From: Lysinibacillus_B sp036662795
GTDB lineage: Bacteria > Bacillota > Bacilli > Bacillales_A > Planococcaceae
Direction of reading: 5' to 3'
NCBI RefSeq assembly: GCF_036662795.1
Contig: NZ_JBAFWZ010000004.1
Coordinates: forward strand, 62,001-126,000
DNA: 64,000 nt
The notes beneath the pieces were generated by a model that saw nothing but the letters and a program-made list of their open reading frames with translations, was not told the DNA's origin and ran no database searches. Shown here piece after piece: positions 8,329-16,142 of the stretch. The position numbers and the translations under genes were made by a program. Within the stretch, counting starts at the first letter, position 1. Each line of letters opens with the position of its first letter.

Positions 8329-8976
8329 TTAGTTTATTTCTGAAATTCCATCCTCTGCAATAAAGGCAATTAAAGCTTGCTTCACTTCTGGTGTTACCCC
8401 ATGACCATCTTCAAATGTTTTAAACGTAACTTCTGCACCGTAATCTGTGAAAAACGCTGCACTTCCTTTTCCCCATTGGAGTGGATACACATAATCATAC
8501 TCTCCGTGAGAGATAAGAATTTTCGATTTATCCATTGGAAGCTTATTATATTCCACTGCAACAAATTCTGGAATATAGCCACTTAGCGCTGCGGTTCCAC
8601 GAATTGCACTTCCCATCACAAGAGCGAGTGTCTGTGCTAGTACTGCTCCTTGGTTGAAGCCAACAATATAAATTTTCTCCATATCAAGATCATATTCCTG
8701 AATCGCTTCAAAAATAAACGCTTGTGTATATTGAATAACTTTATCGAATACTTCACGAGTAGGTCTTCCCTCTTCTTCAAATGTATAAAATGCATAGCCG
8801 GGCGAATGCGCAATTGGTCCTTGTAAGCTAAAAATGTGACATTGCGATTTAAAGTCCTCAACTAATTGTAGTAAATCCTGTTCATTACTTCCTAGACCAT
8901 GTAATAAAAAGATGGCCGGCTGTTTACCGTTACTTGGTAGCGGTGCCGTATGAACAAATGTATATGGTGATTGCAT
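8329..8976 (-). CDS. Alpha/beta-hydrolase (phospholipase/carboxylesterase-like) with Asn at the nucleophile
   Basis: A 215-residue alpha/beta-hydrolase of the small carboxylesterase/lysophospholipase type. The oxyanion motif LLHGLGSNEQD (residues 24-34), Asp161 in GEYDYVYP and His192 in EDGHG occupy the usual triad positions. The nucleophile elbow reads G-F-N-Q-G instead of G-F-S-Q-G. Codon 108 (8653-8655 complement) is AAC, one base from AGC serine. As read, the protein should lack normal esterase activity. It is 12 bp downstream of the stop of its upstream gene, probably one operon. The fold is clear; the substrate is unknown. Confidence 0.8.
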   Translation of the reverse strand: MQSPYTFVHTAPLPSNGKQPAIFLLHGLGSNEQDLLQLVEDFKSQCHIFSLQGPIAHSPGYAFYTFEEEGRPTREVFDKVIQYTQAFIFEAIQEYDLDMEKIYIVGFNQGAVLAQTLALVMGSAIRGTAALSGYIPEFVAVEYNKLPMDKSKILISHGEYDYVYPLQWGKGSAAFFTDYGAEVTFKTFEDGHGVTPEVKQALIAFIAEDGISEIN

Positions 8977-8988
8977 GTTGTTTCCTCC

Positions 8989-9555
8989 CTATAAAAGTTC
9001 CATCCCATTAACAAATTGATCTGCATAATACGCAACGTAGCCATCAATAATACGTACCGTCTCATCAAAGTCACCTTGTACTAGCATGATCGCATCAGGC
9101 TGAAGTGTAACGTATGTTAAAAAATCAAATCGTAAAGAATGTTCCACAGAAGCGTAGGCGTAATCATAAACAACGGCCTCTTCCGTTACTTTTAATGCCT
9201 TATACTGACTATGAAACAACTTCGTATAATCTTCCGTTTTTTCAGCCACGAATTGGCGAATACGCATTTGCTGGGCAAGTGCTTCACTTTCGACCATTTC
9301 TCGTTGTGGCACAATTCCTTGCCCAAATGTCTGTTGAATAATTTTTGTCCATGCTGCTTTATTTTCAACAAAATACGTAATATTTAGCATTAAGCGATCA
9401 AAATAATCTTGCTCATCCTTTGCAGATTGCTTTTTTAATAGAATATTATTTCGAATGGTTTTCTCAAATTGCTTTACGTCGGCTTTTGCAACCAATTGAG
9501 CCAATAATCCCTCTATATATTTATTCTTATCTCGCCCCGCTTGATTATTCATCAT
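8989..9555 (-). CDS. Uncharacterised protein, operon partner of the hydrolase
   Basis: The start is chosen at the ATG at 9555 because AAAGGAAG precedes it; an in-frame upstream extension to 9621 has no such support. This gives 188 residues, with no signal peptide or membrane segment. The first two thirds look helical and charged (KYIEGLLAQLVAKADVKQFEK, then AEKTEDYTKLFHSQYKAL). The last third looks more beta-rich and ends in DQFVNGMELL. No family recognised. It ends 12 bp before the hydrolase start, so the two are likely cotranscribed. Confidence 0.55.
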   Translation of the reverse strand: MMNNQAGRDKNKYIEGLLAQLVAKADVKQFEKTIRNNILLKKQSAKDEQDYFDRLMLNITYFVENKAAWTKIIQQTFGQGIVPQREMVESEALAQQMRIRQFVAEKTEDYTKLFHSQYKALKVTEEAVVYDYAYASVEHSLRFDFLTYVTLQPDAIMLVQGDFDETVRIIDGYVAYYADQFVNGMELL

Positions 9556-9647
9556 ATTCACTTCCTTTAAACGTCTTACAATTACATATCTTATGGTACC
9601 ATTCATTTTGATATTAGGCACTCTTTAATCACTTAAATTACGACATT

Positions 9648-9777
9648 AGAAAAGCGGAAGCGCCTCGTTCAGCCCGACAGCTGCTTGCAGATCCGAATCG
9701 CAAGCAGCTCTCCCGCTTTCGACCGACGGGATGAAGCGACCTCGAGGAGTTGGGTGCTGGAGTTGGACAATGCTCAA
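9648..9777. repeat. Structured GC-rich intergenic repeat
   Basis: It begins GAAAAGCGGAAGCGCCTCG and contains an inner hairpin GCTGCTTGC / GCAAGCAGC. It is far more GC-rich than its surroundings. The GAAAAGCGGAAGCGCC lead is a pattern I associate with dispersed repeats in Bacillales genomes. The open frame across it is a product of base composition, not a gene. Confidence 0.5.
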
Positions 9778-9810
9778 ACTCCAAAAATATATAATTACTT
9801 CCCCATTTAA

Positions 9811-9844
9811 AAACTAGATAGCGGATCACTTCCCGCTATCTAGC
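9811..9844 (-). terminator. Terminator facing the minus strand
   Basis: Read on the minus strand, an 11-bp stem CTAGATAGCGG / CCGCTATCTAG is followed by TTTTTAAAT. It lies just after the TPR gene's stop codon. Confidence 0.85.
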
Positions 9845-9849
9845 TTATG

Positions 9850-10557
9850 TTACTCTAATACATAGTCACGCATATTATCCAACGTATTTTCAATCGCAAT
9901 TTTTAACGATCTTTGTTGAGGTCGACACGACTCTAAAGCCTTCTCTAATGTAATAAGGGCATTTTCTAAAAATGGGTCCTGCTTCAAATCCTTATAGAGC
10001 TGCGTTAACACTAGCCCTTTATTCCAATACCAGCGTGCATTTTCAGCATCTAACTCAATAGCACGCTCTAAGTAACCAAGTACTTCGAATGGAGACCAGC
10101 CAAAGCGATGCATCGTTTGCGCTGCAATGCCGTAAAACACTGCTTTATTTGGATTCCACTTCACCGCTTGAAGCATACAATGTACACTTTCATCATAATG
10201 ATGGGCGAATAAAAATAACTGCCCCTGTGTGAAGAAAGATTGTGCTTTCTCGATATCCTGTCCTACTCTTGCAACCTTTTCTAGCTCTTTAACTCTCTCA
10301 TTAAAGGTGCTTTCATCTTGTATTTCACGAATCTTATGCACCTCATCCTGCTCTTCATACGTTTCATCAGCTCTCTCTTCACTTTGCCTTGCATCGATAT
10401 TTGTATAAAGCGGAATGCTATCCAGTTCATGTCGATTGTATAATTGAATTAATTGGCTTGCTTGCTGGGAGGATCGATCATCCTGTAATGCCTCGCGTGC
10501 CTCCTGCAAACTTAAATGAAATTGTCCACTATAAAAATATTGCTCCATTGTATGCAT
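9850..10557 (-). CDS. Tetratricopeptide-repeat protein
   Basis: A 235-residue cytoplasmic protein. Residues 100-225 contain TPR-like helical pairs: AQSFFTQGQLFLFAHHYDESVHCMLQAVKWNPN, then AFYGIAAQTMHRFGWSPFEVLGYLERAIELDAEN, then ARWYWNKGLVLTQLY with a final helix pair. The N-terminal third is acidic and likely flexible (EERADETYEEQDEVHK). AAAGGAG lies eight bases before the ATG. TPR arrays bind other proteins; no partner is encoded adjacent. A strong terminator follows. Confidence 0.65.
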   Translation of the reverse strand: MHTMEQYFYSGQFHLSLQEAREALQDDRSSQQASQLIQLYNRHELDSIPLYTNIDARQSEERADETYEEQDEVHKIREIQDESTFNERVKELEKVARVGQDIEKAQSFFTQGQLFLFAHHYDESVHCMLQAVKWNPNKAVFYGIAAQTMHRFGWSPFEVLGYLERAIELDAENARWYWNKGLVLTQLYKDLKQDPFLENALITLEKALESCRPQQRSLKIAIENTLDNMRDYVLE

Positions 10558-10692
10558 ACTAGTAACTCCTTTATGTTGCTCTTCTTATTAGTATAGCATG
10601 TCATTGTAAAGCACGTAATATATTAACGAAATACGATGAATATTCTTGAAAATTCACTAATTATTCAATCCAACTCTGCACTGTAAAGAGAT

Positions 10693-11367
10693 TTATAGGC
10701 TCATTTCAATCCGAACTATCGGGGAGGATATCATCTCTTTAAATCGTGATATATCCTTTTCCTTTACTGCTACAATAACAGCGGTGGAAGGTCCTGCCGA
10801 TTTATTTAAATCACAAAGACACGTATATCCTACTCCCAAAACTCTACTAATCTCCGCGCCAATTCCCTTCGATCCTGTTGGCCAAATACATTGAATGATC
10901 CCATTTCCTATTAACGTGGAAAGCTCCTTTAAACTAGCTATACTCTTTCTATCATCCATCACCTCTTGACCGACGAGAGGCTTTCCGACAACATAATAGT
11001 GGCAATTTTCTAAGGAGGGCTGACGAACCTTCTCACCAATCATTGTCAAACTAACCGCGGATTGTAAAGCGTGAAAATTCGATTCTGTAGAACCTGATAG
11101 TGGTGGCATCGGTTGATCTATTTGTTCAAAGACCTGCGATATCCCATCAATATACTCTTCCCAAGCTTTTTCACCTGAAAAATTAGCCAACAATAGTTGA
11201 GCTGGCTCTGCTCCAGCACACCACTGTTCAAGAATTGTGACACGCGCTAAAAAATATCCAGTAATCTCATTTGGAACCTTTACCAAGTCTTCATCCTTAT
11301 TACCGATACAGCCCGAATTATCTATAGTAATAACGGTTGATTCATTATATAAAACCGCATTTCTCAT
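10693..11367 (-). CDS. cblS: Probable alpha-ribazole kinase (CblS-like)
   Basis: A 224-residue protein with PurM/ThiL-like features: an N-terminal TIDNSGCIGNKDEDLV segment, IT-GYFLARVTILEQ (Arg/Glu pair typical of the AIR-synthase fold) and a C-terminal GIGAEISRVLGVGYTCLCD region. CblS phosphorylates alpha-ribazole to alpha-ribazole phosphate, bypassing CobT; it is known from Listeria and Geobacillus next to the transporter CblT. Here the start overlaps the stop of the CblT-like gene (ATGA), and the whole set lies behind a cobalamin riboswitch. The function call relies on this pairing as much as on sequence; the fold reading is by eye. Confidence 0.65.
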   Translation of the reverse strand: MRNAVLYNESTVITIDNSGCIGNKDEDLVKVPNEITGYFLARVTILEQWCAGAEPAQLLLANFSGEKAWEEYIDGISQVFEQIDQPMPPLSGSTESNFHALQSAVSLTMIGEKVRQPSLENCHYYVVGKPLVGQEVMDDRKSIASLKELSTLIGNGIIQCIWPTGSKGIGAEISRVLGVGYTCLCDLNKSAGPSTAVIVAVKEKDISRFKEMISSPIVRIEMSL

Positions 11368-11861
11368 ATGCTCTTTAGCGCGCCTTTTCGCGCAATTACC
11401 TTTTGTAATACAGGTAATACGATTATGGCTACTATTACATTAATGATCGTAGCAACAGTTAAGCTAGGAACTGAAGCGAAATAAAATGCCGGTGATACAA
11501 GGAAATAGAATGGCATTGGTGCAATAATTCCATTCGCTACAATTACAAAAGTCCATTTTAACACAGAGAAACCTTTCCGATGTAATATATTAAATATATA
11601 TAAAATGAAAAACATTTCTAGCGCTATAACCGCATGAAAAGGCCCGAGTGGCATACCAGCAGTGAGTCCTGTTGCAATGTGCCCGATTGCAGCTGTCAGA
11701 CCGGAAAATAGAGGGGGTAAAAATGCGACACTTAGTAATGCTGGTGCAGAATCAAGAGCTGCTGTTGTAATAGGACCGGGAATTTTTATGAAATTTCCAA
11801 TAGCACAAAGCGCTGCAATTAACCCCGTTAATACATAAATTGTCAATTTTTTCTTTTCCAT
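11364..11861 (-). CDS. cblT: Probable alpha-ribazole ECF-type transporter S component (CblT-like)
   Basis: A 165-residue integral membrane protein with about five to six segments. It resembles ECF transporter substrate-binding (S) components: MEKKKLTIYVLTGLIAALCAIGNFIKIPG, then GHIATGLTAGMPLGPFHA. In Listeria and Geobacillus CblT imports alpha-ribazole, the lower-ligand nucleoside of cobalamin. It is translationally coupled at both ends: TAATG overlap with the CobU-like gene upstream and ATGA overlap with cblS downstream. ECF energising subunits are not in this window and are presumably shared from elsewhere. Confidence 0.65.
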   Translation of the reverse strand: MEKKKLTIYVLTGLIAALCAIGNFIKIPGPITTAALDSAPALLSVAFLPPLFSGLTAAIGHIATGLTAGMPLGPFHAVIALEMFFILYIFNILHRKGFSVLKWTFVIVANGIIAPMPFYFLVSPAFYFASVPSLTVATIINVIVAIIVLPVLQKVIARKGALKSI

Positions 11862-12274
11862 TATAACTCTCCTTTTATCTTTTCAGGGATGCCGTACCAA
11901 ATTCTAGTCACTGATCGCGCTTCTTGAAATAGCCTTTGATAGATTCGGCCACAGCAATCTCTAACAAAGCGGTCTGTAGGATTTAGTGGCACAATTCCCC
12001 TTCCGATATCAGTACAAATACAAATAACATTCGTCTGCTGCTCAAGCTCACTTAATCTATCTACTACCTGCTGTGCTACTACAAGCTCAGGCATTCCCTT
12101 ATATTGTAACGATAGCTTCTCAAAATTCATTAAAATTACGTAATCCTTTCCAGTAAAGCTAGATTCAGGTATTATCCCATCAAAAAAATGAACATGCTCT
12201 TTAGGTATGGAAGCTAATTTGTTCATCACAAATTGTCTTTTACCGTTATAGGCACCTCCGATATAGACTTGCAT
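11861..12274 (-). CDS. CobU-like P-loop protein, divergent
   Basis: The start is the ATG at 12274, with AAAGGAGGGG just upstream; this gives 137 residues. It begins MQVYIGGAYNGKRQFV, aligning with the CobU Walker A region. However, the usual Gly-Lys-Ser/Thr is Gly-Lys-Arg. TDIGRGIVPLNPTDRFVRDCCG matches the CobU segment around the conserved S-E-V/G-x-G-x-V-P motif, but again altered. A full CobU is encoded in the same operon, so this is a second, diverged copy of uncertain activity; it could be regulatory or guanylyltransferase-only. It overlaps the CobC gene by about 49 bases. Confidence 0.6.
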   Translation of the reverse strand: MQVYIGGAYNGKRQFVMNKLASIPKEHVHFFDGIIPESSFTGKDYVILMNFEKLSLQYKGMPELVVAQQVVDRLSELEQQTNVICICTDIGRGIVPLNPTDRFVRDCCGRIYQRLFQEARSVTRIWYGIPEKIKGEL

Positions 12275-12819
12275 CTTTGCCCCTCCTTTAATTGACTGAA
12301 ATAATCCCATGCACATGTATAGACGGTATGGTGATTTGCCGTTATCTTTGCAAAATCACTCTCTAGAAATAATGCGATTAACAGTCTAATTACTCCGCCA
12401 TGCACAACAAATACATATTCACCTGGCTTCGTTACAATTCTCCAAAACGCATCATACACACGTTCTTTAAATACCTGGAACGATTCACCGTTTTGTGGTG
12501 TTACACATAACGGATCATCTATCCACCTTCGATATAACTTATGGTCCTTTAATTGCTCATACGTTTTCATCTCAAAATCTCCGAAATTCAGCTCACGAAG
12601 CCCTACAGCCGATAAAAACGTTGCTTTAGGAAAATACAAATTTGCTGTTTGCTTACAGCGAATAAGATCACTCCCATAAACGACAGCTGGATTTAGCGGG
12701 AGCGTAAAATGTCCAGCTCTTGGTATAATCTCCTCATCCGTCCAGCCAATGTATTTACGCTCGATATTCGCCTGTGTTTTTTCATGACGAATTAAATGAA
12801 TAGTAATAGCGTGAACCAT
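12226..12819 (-). CDS. cobC: Histidine phosphatase, probable alpha-ribazole-5'-phosphate phosphatase
   Basis: A 197-residue member of the phosphoglycerate-mutase/histidine phosphatase superfamily. The catalytic His is in LIRHEKTQANIERKYIGW (RHE rather than RHG). The second-half motif VFVVHGGVIRLL holds the second His. In this operon the natural role is removal of the phosphate from alpha-ribazole phosphate or adenosylcobalamin phosphate (CobC/CblZ). It overlaps cobS by 28 bases at its start and the CobU-like gene at its end. Assignment of substrate rests on context. Confidence 0.75.
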   Translation of the reverse strand: MVHAITIHLIRHEKTQANIERKYIGWTDEEIIPRAGHFTLPLNPAVVYGSDLIRCKQTANLYFPKATFLSAVGLRELNFGDFEMKTYEQLKDHKLYRRWIDDPLCVTPQNGESFQVFKERVYDAFWRIVTKPGEYVFVVHGGVIRLLIALFLESDFAKITANHHTVYTCAWDYFSQLKEGQRCKSISEVPITVKDNL

Positions 12820-13565
12820 AAAAGAAGCTCCGTCCCTTCAAAGCATGCTCCGACTAAATCGCCAGACATCCCGCCGAAATTTTTCTTCGTCCAGTATCGA
12901 TAAATGGCTACAAACAGCAGCATCACAACGAATAGAACAAGCCAAATTAATTGCTGTAAAAAAAGAGAGACTGCAATAAGAGATAAGCTATAAATAATCA
13001 ATGCAAGCCATAGCTTTCTCGCATGAACTCTCTCTTTAAAATAGGCTGCAATACCCTTATTTTTGAACGTTTTCATCGTAAGGAAATACAATAAAATCGA
13101 TAACCGTGCCATAAACGGTAGGACAATAAAATAATAGATAGGGATGCTATGTAATAAAAGCTCGTATAAAACTGCTACTTTCAGCAGTACAAAAATGACG
13201 AGTGTCATTGCACCAAATGCCCCTACACGAGGATCATCTAATATTTCAAGACGCCTTTCCTTATCTCTATAAGAGAAAAAGGCATCTCCAGTATCAACAA
13301 CTCCGTCCATATGCAAGCCACCTGTCATTATAAAGTGAGCAACAACTAACAGGATAGCAATAAAAAGGGAGGAAAACTGCAAATAGCTATTATTCAAAAC
13401 TATTATTCCAGCAAGTATACTCCCCATACCGATACCTAGTAGCGGGATAGCCCCGTACATTGCAGTTGCTGTCATTCGTGTAATCGGTAGCTGAAATTTA
13501 ATAGGTAATGAGGTGAAAAATTGTAGCGCTAATAAAATACCTGTAAACCCTGTTCTTAACCCCAT
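12792..13565 (-). CDS. cobS: Adenosylcobinamide-GDP ribazoletransferase
   Basis: CobS joins adenosylcobinamide-GDP to alpha-ribazole (phosphate) in the last assembly step of cobalamin, in the cytoplasmic membrane. The protein has about 257 residues, six or more hydrophobic segments and the signature GGLHMDGVVDTGDAFFS, then DPRVGAFGAM, plus C-terminal NFGGMSGDLVGACFE, all typical of CobS. I place the start at 13565 (MGLRTGF), which has GAGGTGG upstream and forms a TAATG overlap with cobU; an in-frame start at 13574 is also possible. Confidence 0.92.
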   Translation of the reverse strand: MGLRTGFTGILLALQFFTSLPIKFQLPITRMTATAMYGAIPLLGIGMGSILAGIIVLNNSYLQFSSLFIAILLVVAHFIMTGGLHMDGVVDTGDAFFSYRDKERRLEILDDPRVGAFGAMTLVIFVLLKVAVLYELLLHSIPIYYFIVLPFMARLSILLYFLTMKTFKNKGIAAYFKERVHARKLWLALIIYSLSLIAVSLFLQQLIWLVLFVVMLLFVAIYRYWTKKNFGGMSGDLVGACFEGTELLLWFTLLLFI

Positions 13566-14125
13566 TATTTCCACCTCTTTTCAATGCCAGAATCTAACTC
13601 ATAGGCTTCATCACATTGTGCAACAATCCATTGATGTAATTTACCTATAATTTGCCGATATTCATTTACTTCCCAGTAGCGTGAGGCGCCTTCATCTAAC
13701 ACTTCATTTGAAACTAATAATACGACTATACCCTTTTGCTGCCATTCTTTTAGCTGATCTTGTAACTGTTCAACGGCTAAAGTAATATTTTTTTCTCTAT
13801 TTGGGGAAAGCTCGTTCCTAAATATTATATTCGTGAGCCACGTTGTTAAACAATCCCATAATAGAACATAGTCCGAAGACAGAACGGAAAATTTTGTTGG
13901 GAAACGGTCTGGCACTTCTAGTGTTTTCCAGGGAATAGCTGCTTGCAGACGATCGATTTTATGCCTATTGATTCGCTGCTGCATTTCTTCATCAAATGAG
14001 ACACCTGATGCAATATAGAGCAAGGACTTACTGTTATTCTTAGCAAGCTGCTGGGCATAATTTTCTGCAAATGCACTTTTACCACTTCTAACGCCACCAG
14101 TTATAAAAATTATTCGTCCTCCCAT
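13565..14125 (-). CDS. cobU: Adenosylcobinamide kinase / guanylyltransferase
   Basis: CobU phosphorylates adenosylcobinamide and transfers GMP to it. The Walker A motif ITGGVRSGKSAFAE is intact, and LLWDCLTTWLTNIIF plus VLLVSNEVLDEGASRYWEVNEYRQ match the family's Walker B and C-terminal signatures. The ATG at 14125 is preferred, with GAGG nine bases upstream; a TTG at 14134 is in frame. Its stop overlaps the cobS start. Length (186 residues) is normal. Confidence 0.92.
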   Translation of the reverse strand: MGGRIIFITGGVRSGKSAFAENYAQQLAKNNSKSLLYIASGVSFDEEMQQRINRHKIDRLQAAIPWKTLEVPDRFPTKFSVLSSDYVLLWDCLTTWLTNIIFRNELSPNREKNITLAVEQLQDQLKEWQQKGIVVLLVSNEVLDEGASRYWEVNEYRQIIGKLHQWIVAQCDEAYELDSGIEKRWK

Positions 14126-14220
14126 TGGCACCAACCTCTACTTGAAAAGAGCAAATCTAATGATAGATTTGCTCTTGACATATTTTTAAAATTTAATTCG
14201 TATGCCAGCCTACTCCCTGA

Positions 14221-15171
14221 CTATTTAAATAAATCAGGATATACTGTTTCTGCTACTAGCTCAACTGCTTCACCAATACGAGTTGCTGGACGAGATGTGA
14301 TATCAGCATCCACTAAATAAACATTTTTATTAATAATTGCTTGCATTTTATCCCAGCCATTACGAGCTAAAATTTCACCAACTGCATCATCTGTATAGTA
14401 GACAGATGTTAAAATCACTTCTGGATCCTTTGTAATGACATCTTCCTCTGCTGCACTAAACCAGCCGTCTTGTTCCTCAAATACATTTTCCACACCAGCT
14501 GCTGTTAAAATTTCTTGTTGGAATGTGTTACCACCTGCTGTCCAAATATCTGGAGCTGGTGAAATTTCAAAATATACTTTTTTCTTCTGATCAAGCTTTT
14601 CTGTTTTTTCTTGAACTGCCGCAATTTGAGCTTTAATATCTTTTACAACTTGCTCACCAGTATCCTCAACTTGAAGTACCTCAGAAAGTTGAACAATATC
14701 GCCATACACATCATCAAATGATGCAGCCGAATCAATAACAAATACCTTTAGCCCAGCCGCTTCAAGCTGCTCGATTTGAGCTGGATCACCGGCAGTATAT
14801 GCTATTACAACATCTGGATTTAATTCAATAATACGTTCAGCATTGATTGTCATCGAATCTGAAACACGTTCGATTTTCTTTGCCTCTTCTGGGTAAGTGT
14901 CATAATCTGTTGCACCAATAATTTTTTCACCAGCGCCTAGAGAGAATAAAATTTCTGTATTACTCGGTTGAAGTGAAATAATTGATTCTGGTACTTCATC
15001 AAATGTAATTTCCTCATCACGGTCATCGACAACTTTATAAGGACCTTCCGCTACTTCCGGCTTTTCTTGCTCTTGTTCATTTTGCTTTGCATTTTTGTCT
15101 TCATCCGTTCCACATGCAGCTAATAGTAGGGCTGCAGCAATTGGTGTTACCCATTTCATTTTAAATTTCAT
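14221..15171 (-). CDS. Cobalamin/corrinoid-type ABC substrate-binding lipoprotein (BtuF-like)
   Basis: A 316-residue lipoprotein: KMKWVTPIAAALLLAACG gives a lipobox L-A-A-C. The mature part is a class III (BtuF/FhuD-type) binding protein: ITFDEVPESIISLQPSNTEILFSLGAGEKIIGATDYDTYP, then ADVVIAY-type and VFVIDSA segments joined by a helical linker. Position behind the cobalamin riboswitch, overlapping the adenosyltransferase gene (ATGA), supports corrinoid capture on the outer membrane face. No permease or ATPase gene (BtuC, BtuD) is adjacent, so it must use partners encoded elsewhere. Confidence 0.8.
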   Translation of the reverse strand: MKFKMKWVTPIAAALLLAACGTDEDKNAKQNEQEQEKPEVAEGPYKVVDDRDEEITFDEVPESIISLQPSNTEILFSLGAGEKIIGATDYDTYPEEAKKIERVSDSMTINAERIIELNPDVVIAYTAGDPAQIEQLEAAGLKVFVIDSAASFDDVYGDIVQLSEVLQVEDTGEQVVKDIKAQIAAVQEKTEKLDQKKKVYFEISPAPDIWTAGGNTFQQEILTAAGVENVFEEQDGWFSAAEEDVITKDPEVILTSVYYTDDAVGEILARNGWDKMQAIINKNVYLVDADITSRPATRIGEAVELVAETVYPDLFK

Positions 15172-15710
15172 TGTTCTGCCTTCTTTCTTTTTGGATAAGA
15201 TTTACTTTCAAAAATTATTTCTGAGTGATGCCCATGTTTATTTAAATATACTGCCATTACAAAAAATACATTTGCTAGTAGTCCTAAATAATCGAATAGA
15301 ATTTCCGGTACTACTCGTTCCTCACTTACTTTATGTAGAGCTCTGTAAGACTTTTTTGCCTCACTTCGACAGCTATGTAATCGACTTGCTGCTTCAGTTC
15401 CTTGCGGCAAAACGAATTGCTGTATTTCTTGTTGGACATACGCTACATAAAAATCATAGCGGTCACTTAGCCATTGTAAATCCTCTTCTGTTATCGCAAG
15501 CTTGCCACGGACAGAGCCGTTCGCATGATAAACATTTGGCTGAATGATCCGTAAATCTTCAAGTACTATCCTTTCAGCCTCACTATCAGCTAATGCTGGA
15601 AAAACCTCGCCCACCCTAGTCGTTAAACAATCTGTACGAATCTCGTAGTCTACTAAACAGCTTTTTTCACGCATAAACGGATAACAGCTATAGCGCATAT
15701 CTTTCTTCAA
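15168..15710 (-). CDS. PduO-type ATP:cob(I)alamin adenosyltransferase-like protein
   Basis: A 180-residue protein starting at a TTG with AAGGGAG seven bases upstream. The C-terminal half carries the PduO-type signature: QFVLPQGTEAASRLHSCRSEAKKSYRAL, then VPEILFDYLGLLANVFFVMAVYLN. These match the ATP- and corrinoid-binding helix bundle of ATP:cob(I)alamin adenosyltransferases. The N-terminal segment (YEIRTDCLTTRVGEV) is less typical: the usual Gly/Thr/Ser-rich TKTGDKG loop is not evident, so ATP binding may differ. It is the first gene of the operon after the riboswitch terminator. Confidence 0.7.
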   Translation of the reverse strand: MKKDMRYSCYPFMREKSCLVDYEIRTDCLTTRVGEVFPALADSEAERIVLEDLRIIQPNVYHANGSVRGKLAITEEDLQWLSDRYDFYVAYVQQEIQQFVLPQGTEAASRLHSCRSEAKKSYRALHKVSEERVVPEILFDYLGLLANVFFVMAVYLNKHGHHSEIIFESKSYPKRKKAEQ

Positions 15711-15764
15711 TTCTTATCTCCCTTTCACAACCATTACAAAATACTACAACAACTTCGTCCAACA

Positions 15765-15792
15765 GAAAAAGCCACCCAGAAAATGGATGGCA
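15765..15792 (-). terminator. Terminator of the cobalamin riboswitch expression platform
   Basis: On the minus strand, the stem GCCATCC / GGGTGGC with a 7-nt loop is followed by TTTTTCTG. It lies between the riboswitch and the first operon gene, so it is probably the regulated terminator. Confidence 0.75.
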
Positions 15793-15867
15793 GAAAGACA
15801 AAAAACAATACTATTTGTTATTCGTATTTGCCGCACATTCCCTTTAGTTCCGAAGAGTGTTGTTACG

Positions 15868-16040
15868 AATAGAAAAAGACAGGTCTCCTGGCTCGCGCAT
15901 CAACTTACTTCTGAGATCCTTCCCATCCATAGACAGTGGTATCCTCTCATTTCATCAGCGCATACAGTTACGGACATAGCTTCGGCCTTTCACCGAATTC
16001 CCTTTTCTCTTTCCTGCAAGCTTATTCACCTGATAAAGAA
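15868..16040 (-). promoter_or_regulatory. Cobalamin riboswitch
   Basis: Read on the minus strand, the RNA shows the ordered signatures of the adenosylcobalamin riboswitch: AAAAGGGAA, then GGTGAAA, CCGTAACTGTA, CACTG, GGGAAGG, and the B12 box AGCCAGGAGACCTG near 15880-15893. The terminator at 15765-15792 follows. High adenosylcobalamin should switch the salvage operon off. The rest of the stretch 15711-16142 holds no gene. Confidence 0.92.
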
Positions 16041-16142
16041 TGTAACATAAATAAAGCTAAATTGACAAATAATTTAATAATTTAAGGGAAAATCATCGCA
16101 AACAACTAGTTCTGTACAATATTACATAAAATATTGTATAGA

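Noticed and set aside
9638..9829. 63-residue minus-strand open frame
   Set aside because: It lies across the GC-rich repeat, has no ribosome site and shows no protein-like pattern.
15787..16050. Plus-strand 87-residue open frame across the riboswitch
   Set aside because: It is antisense to the cobalamin riboswitch and has no protein features.
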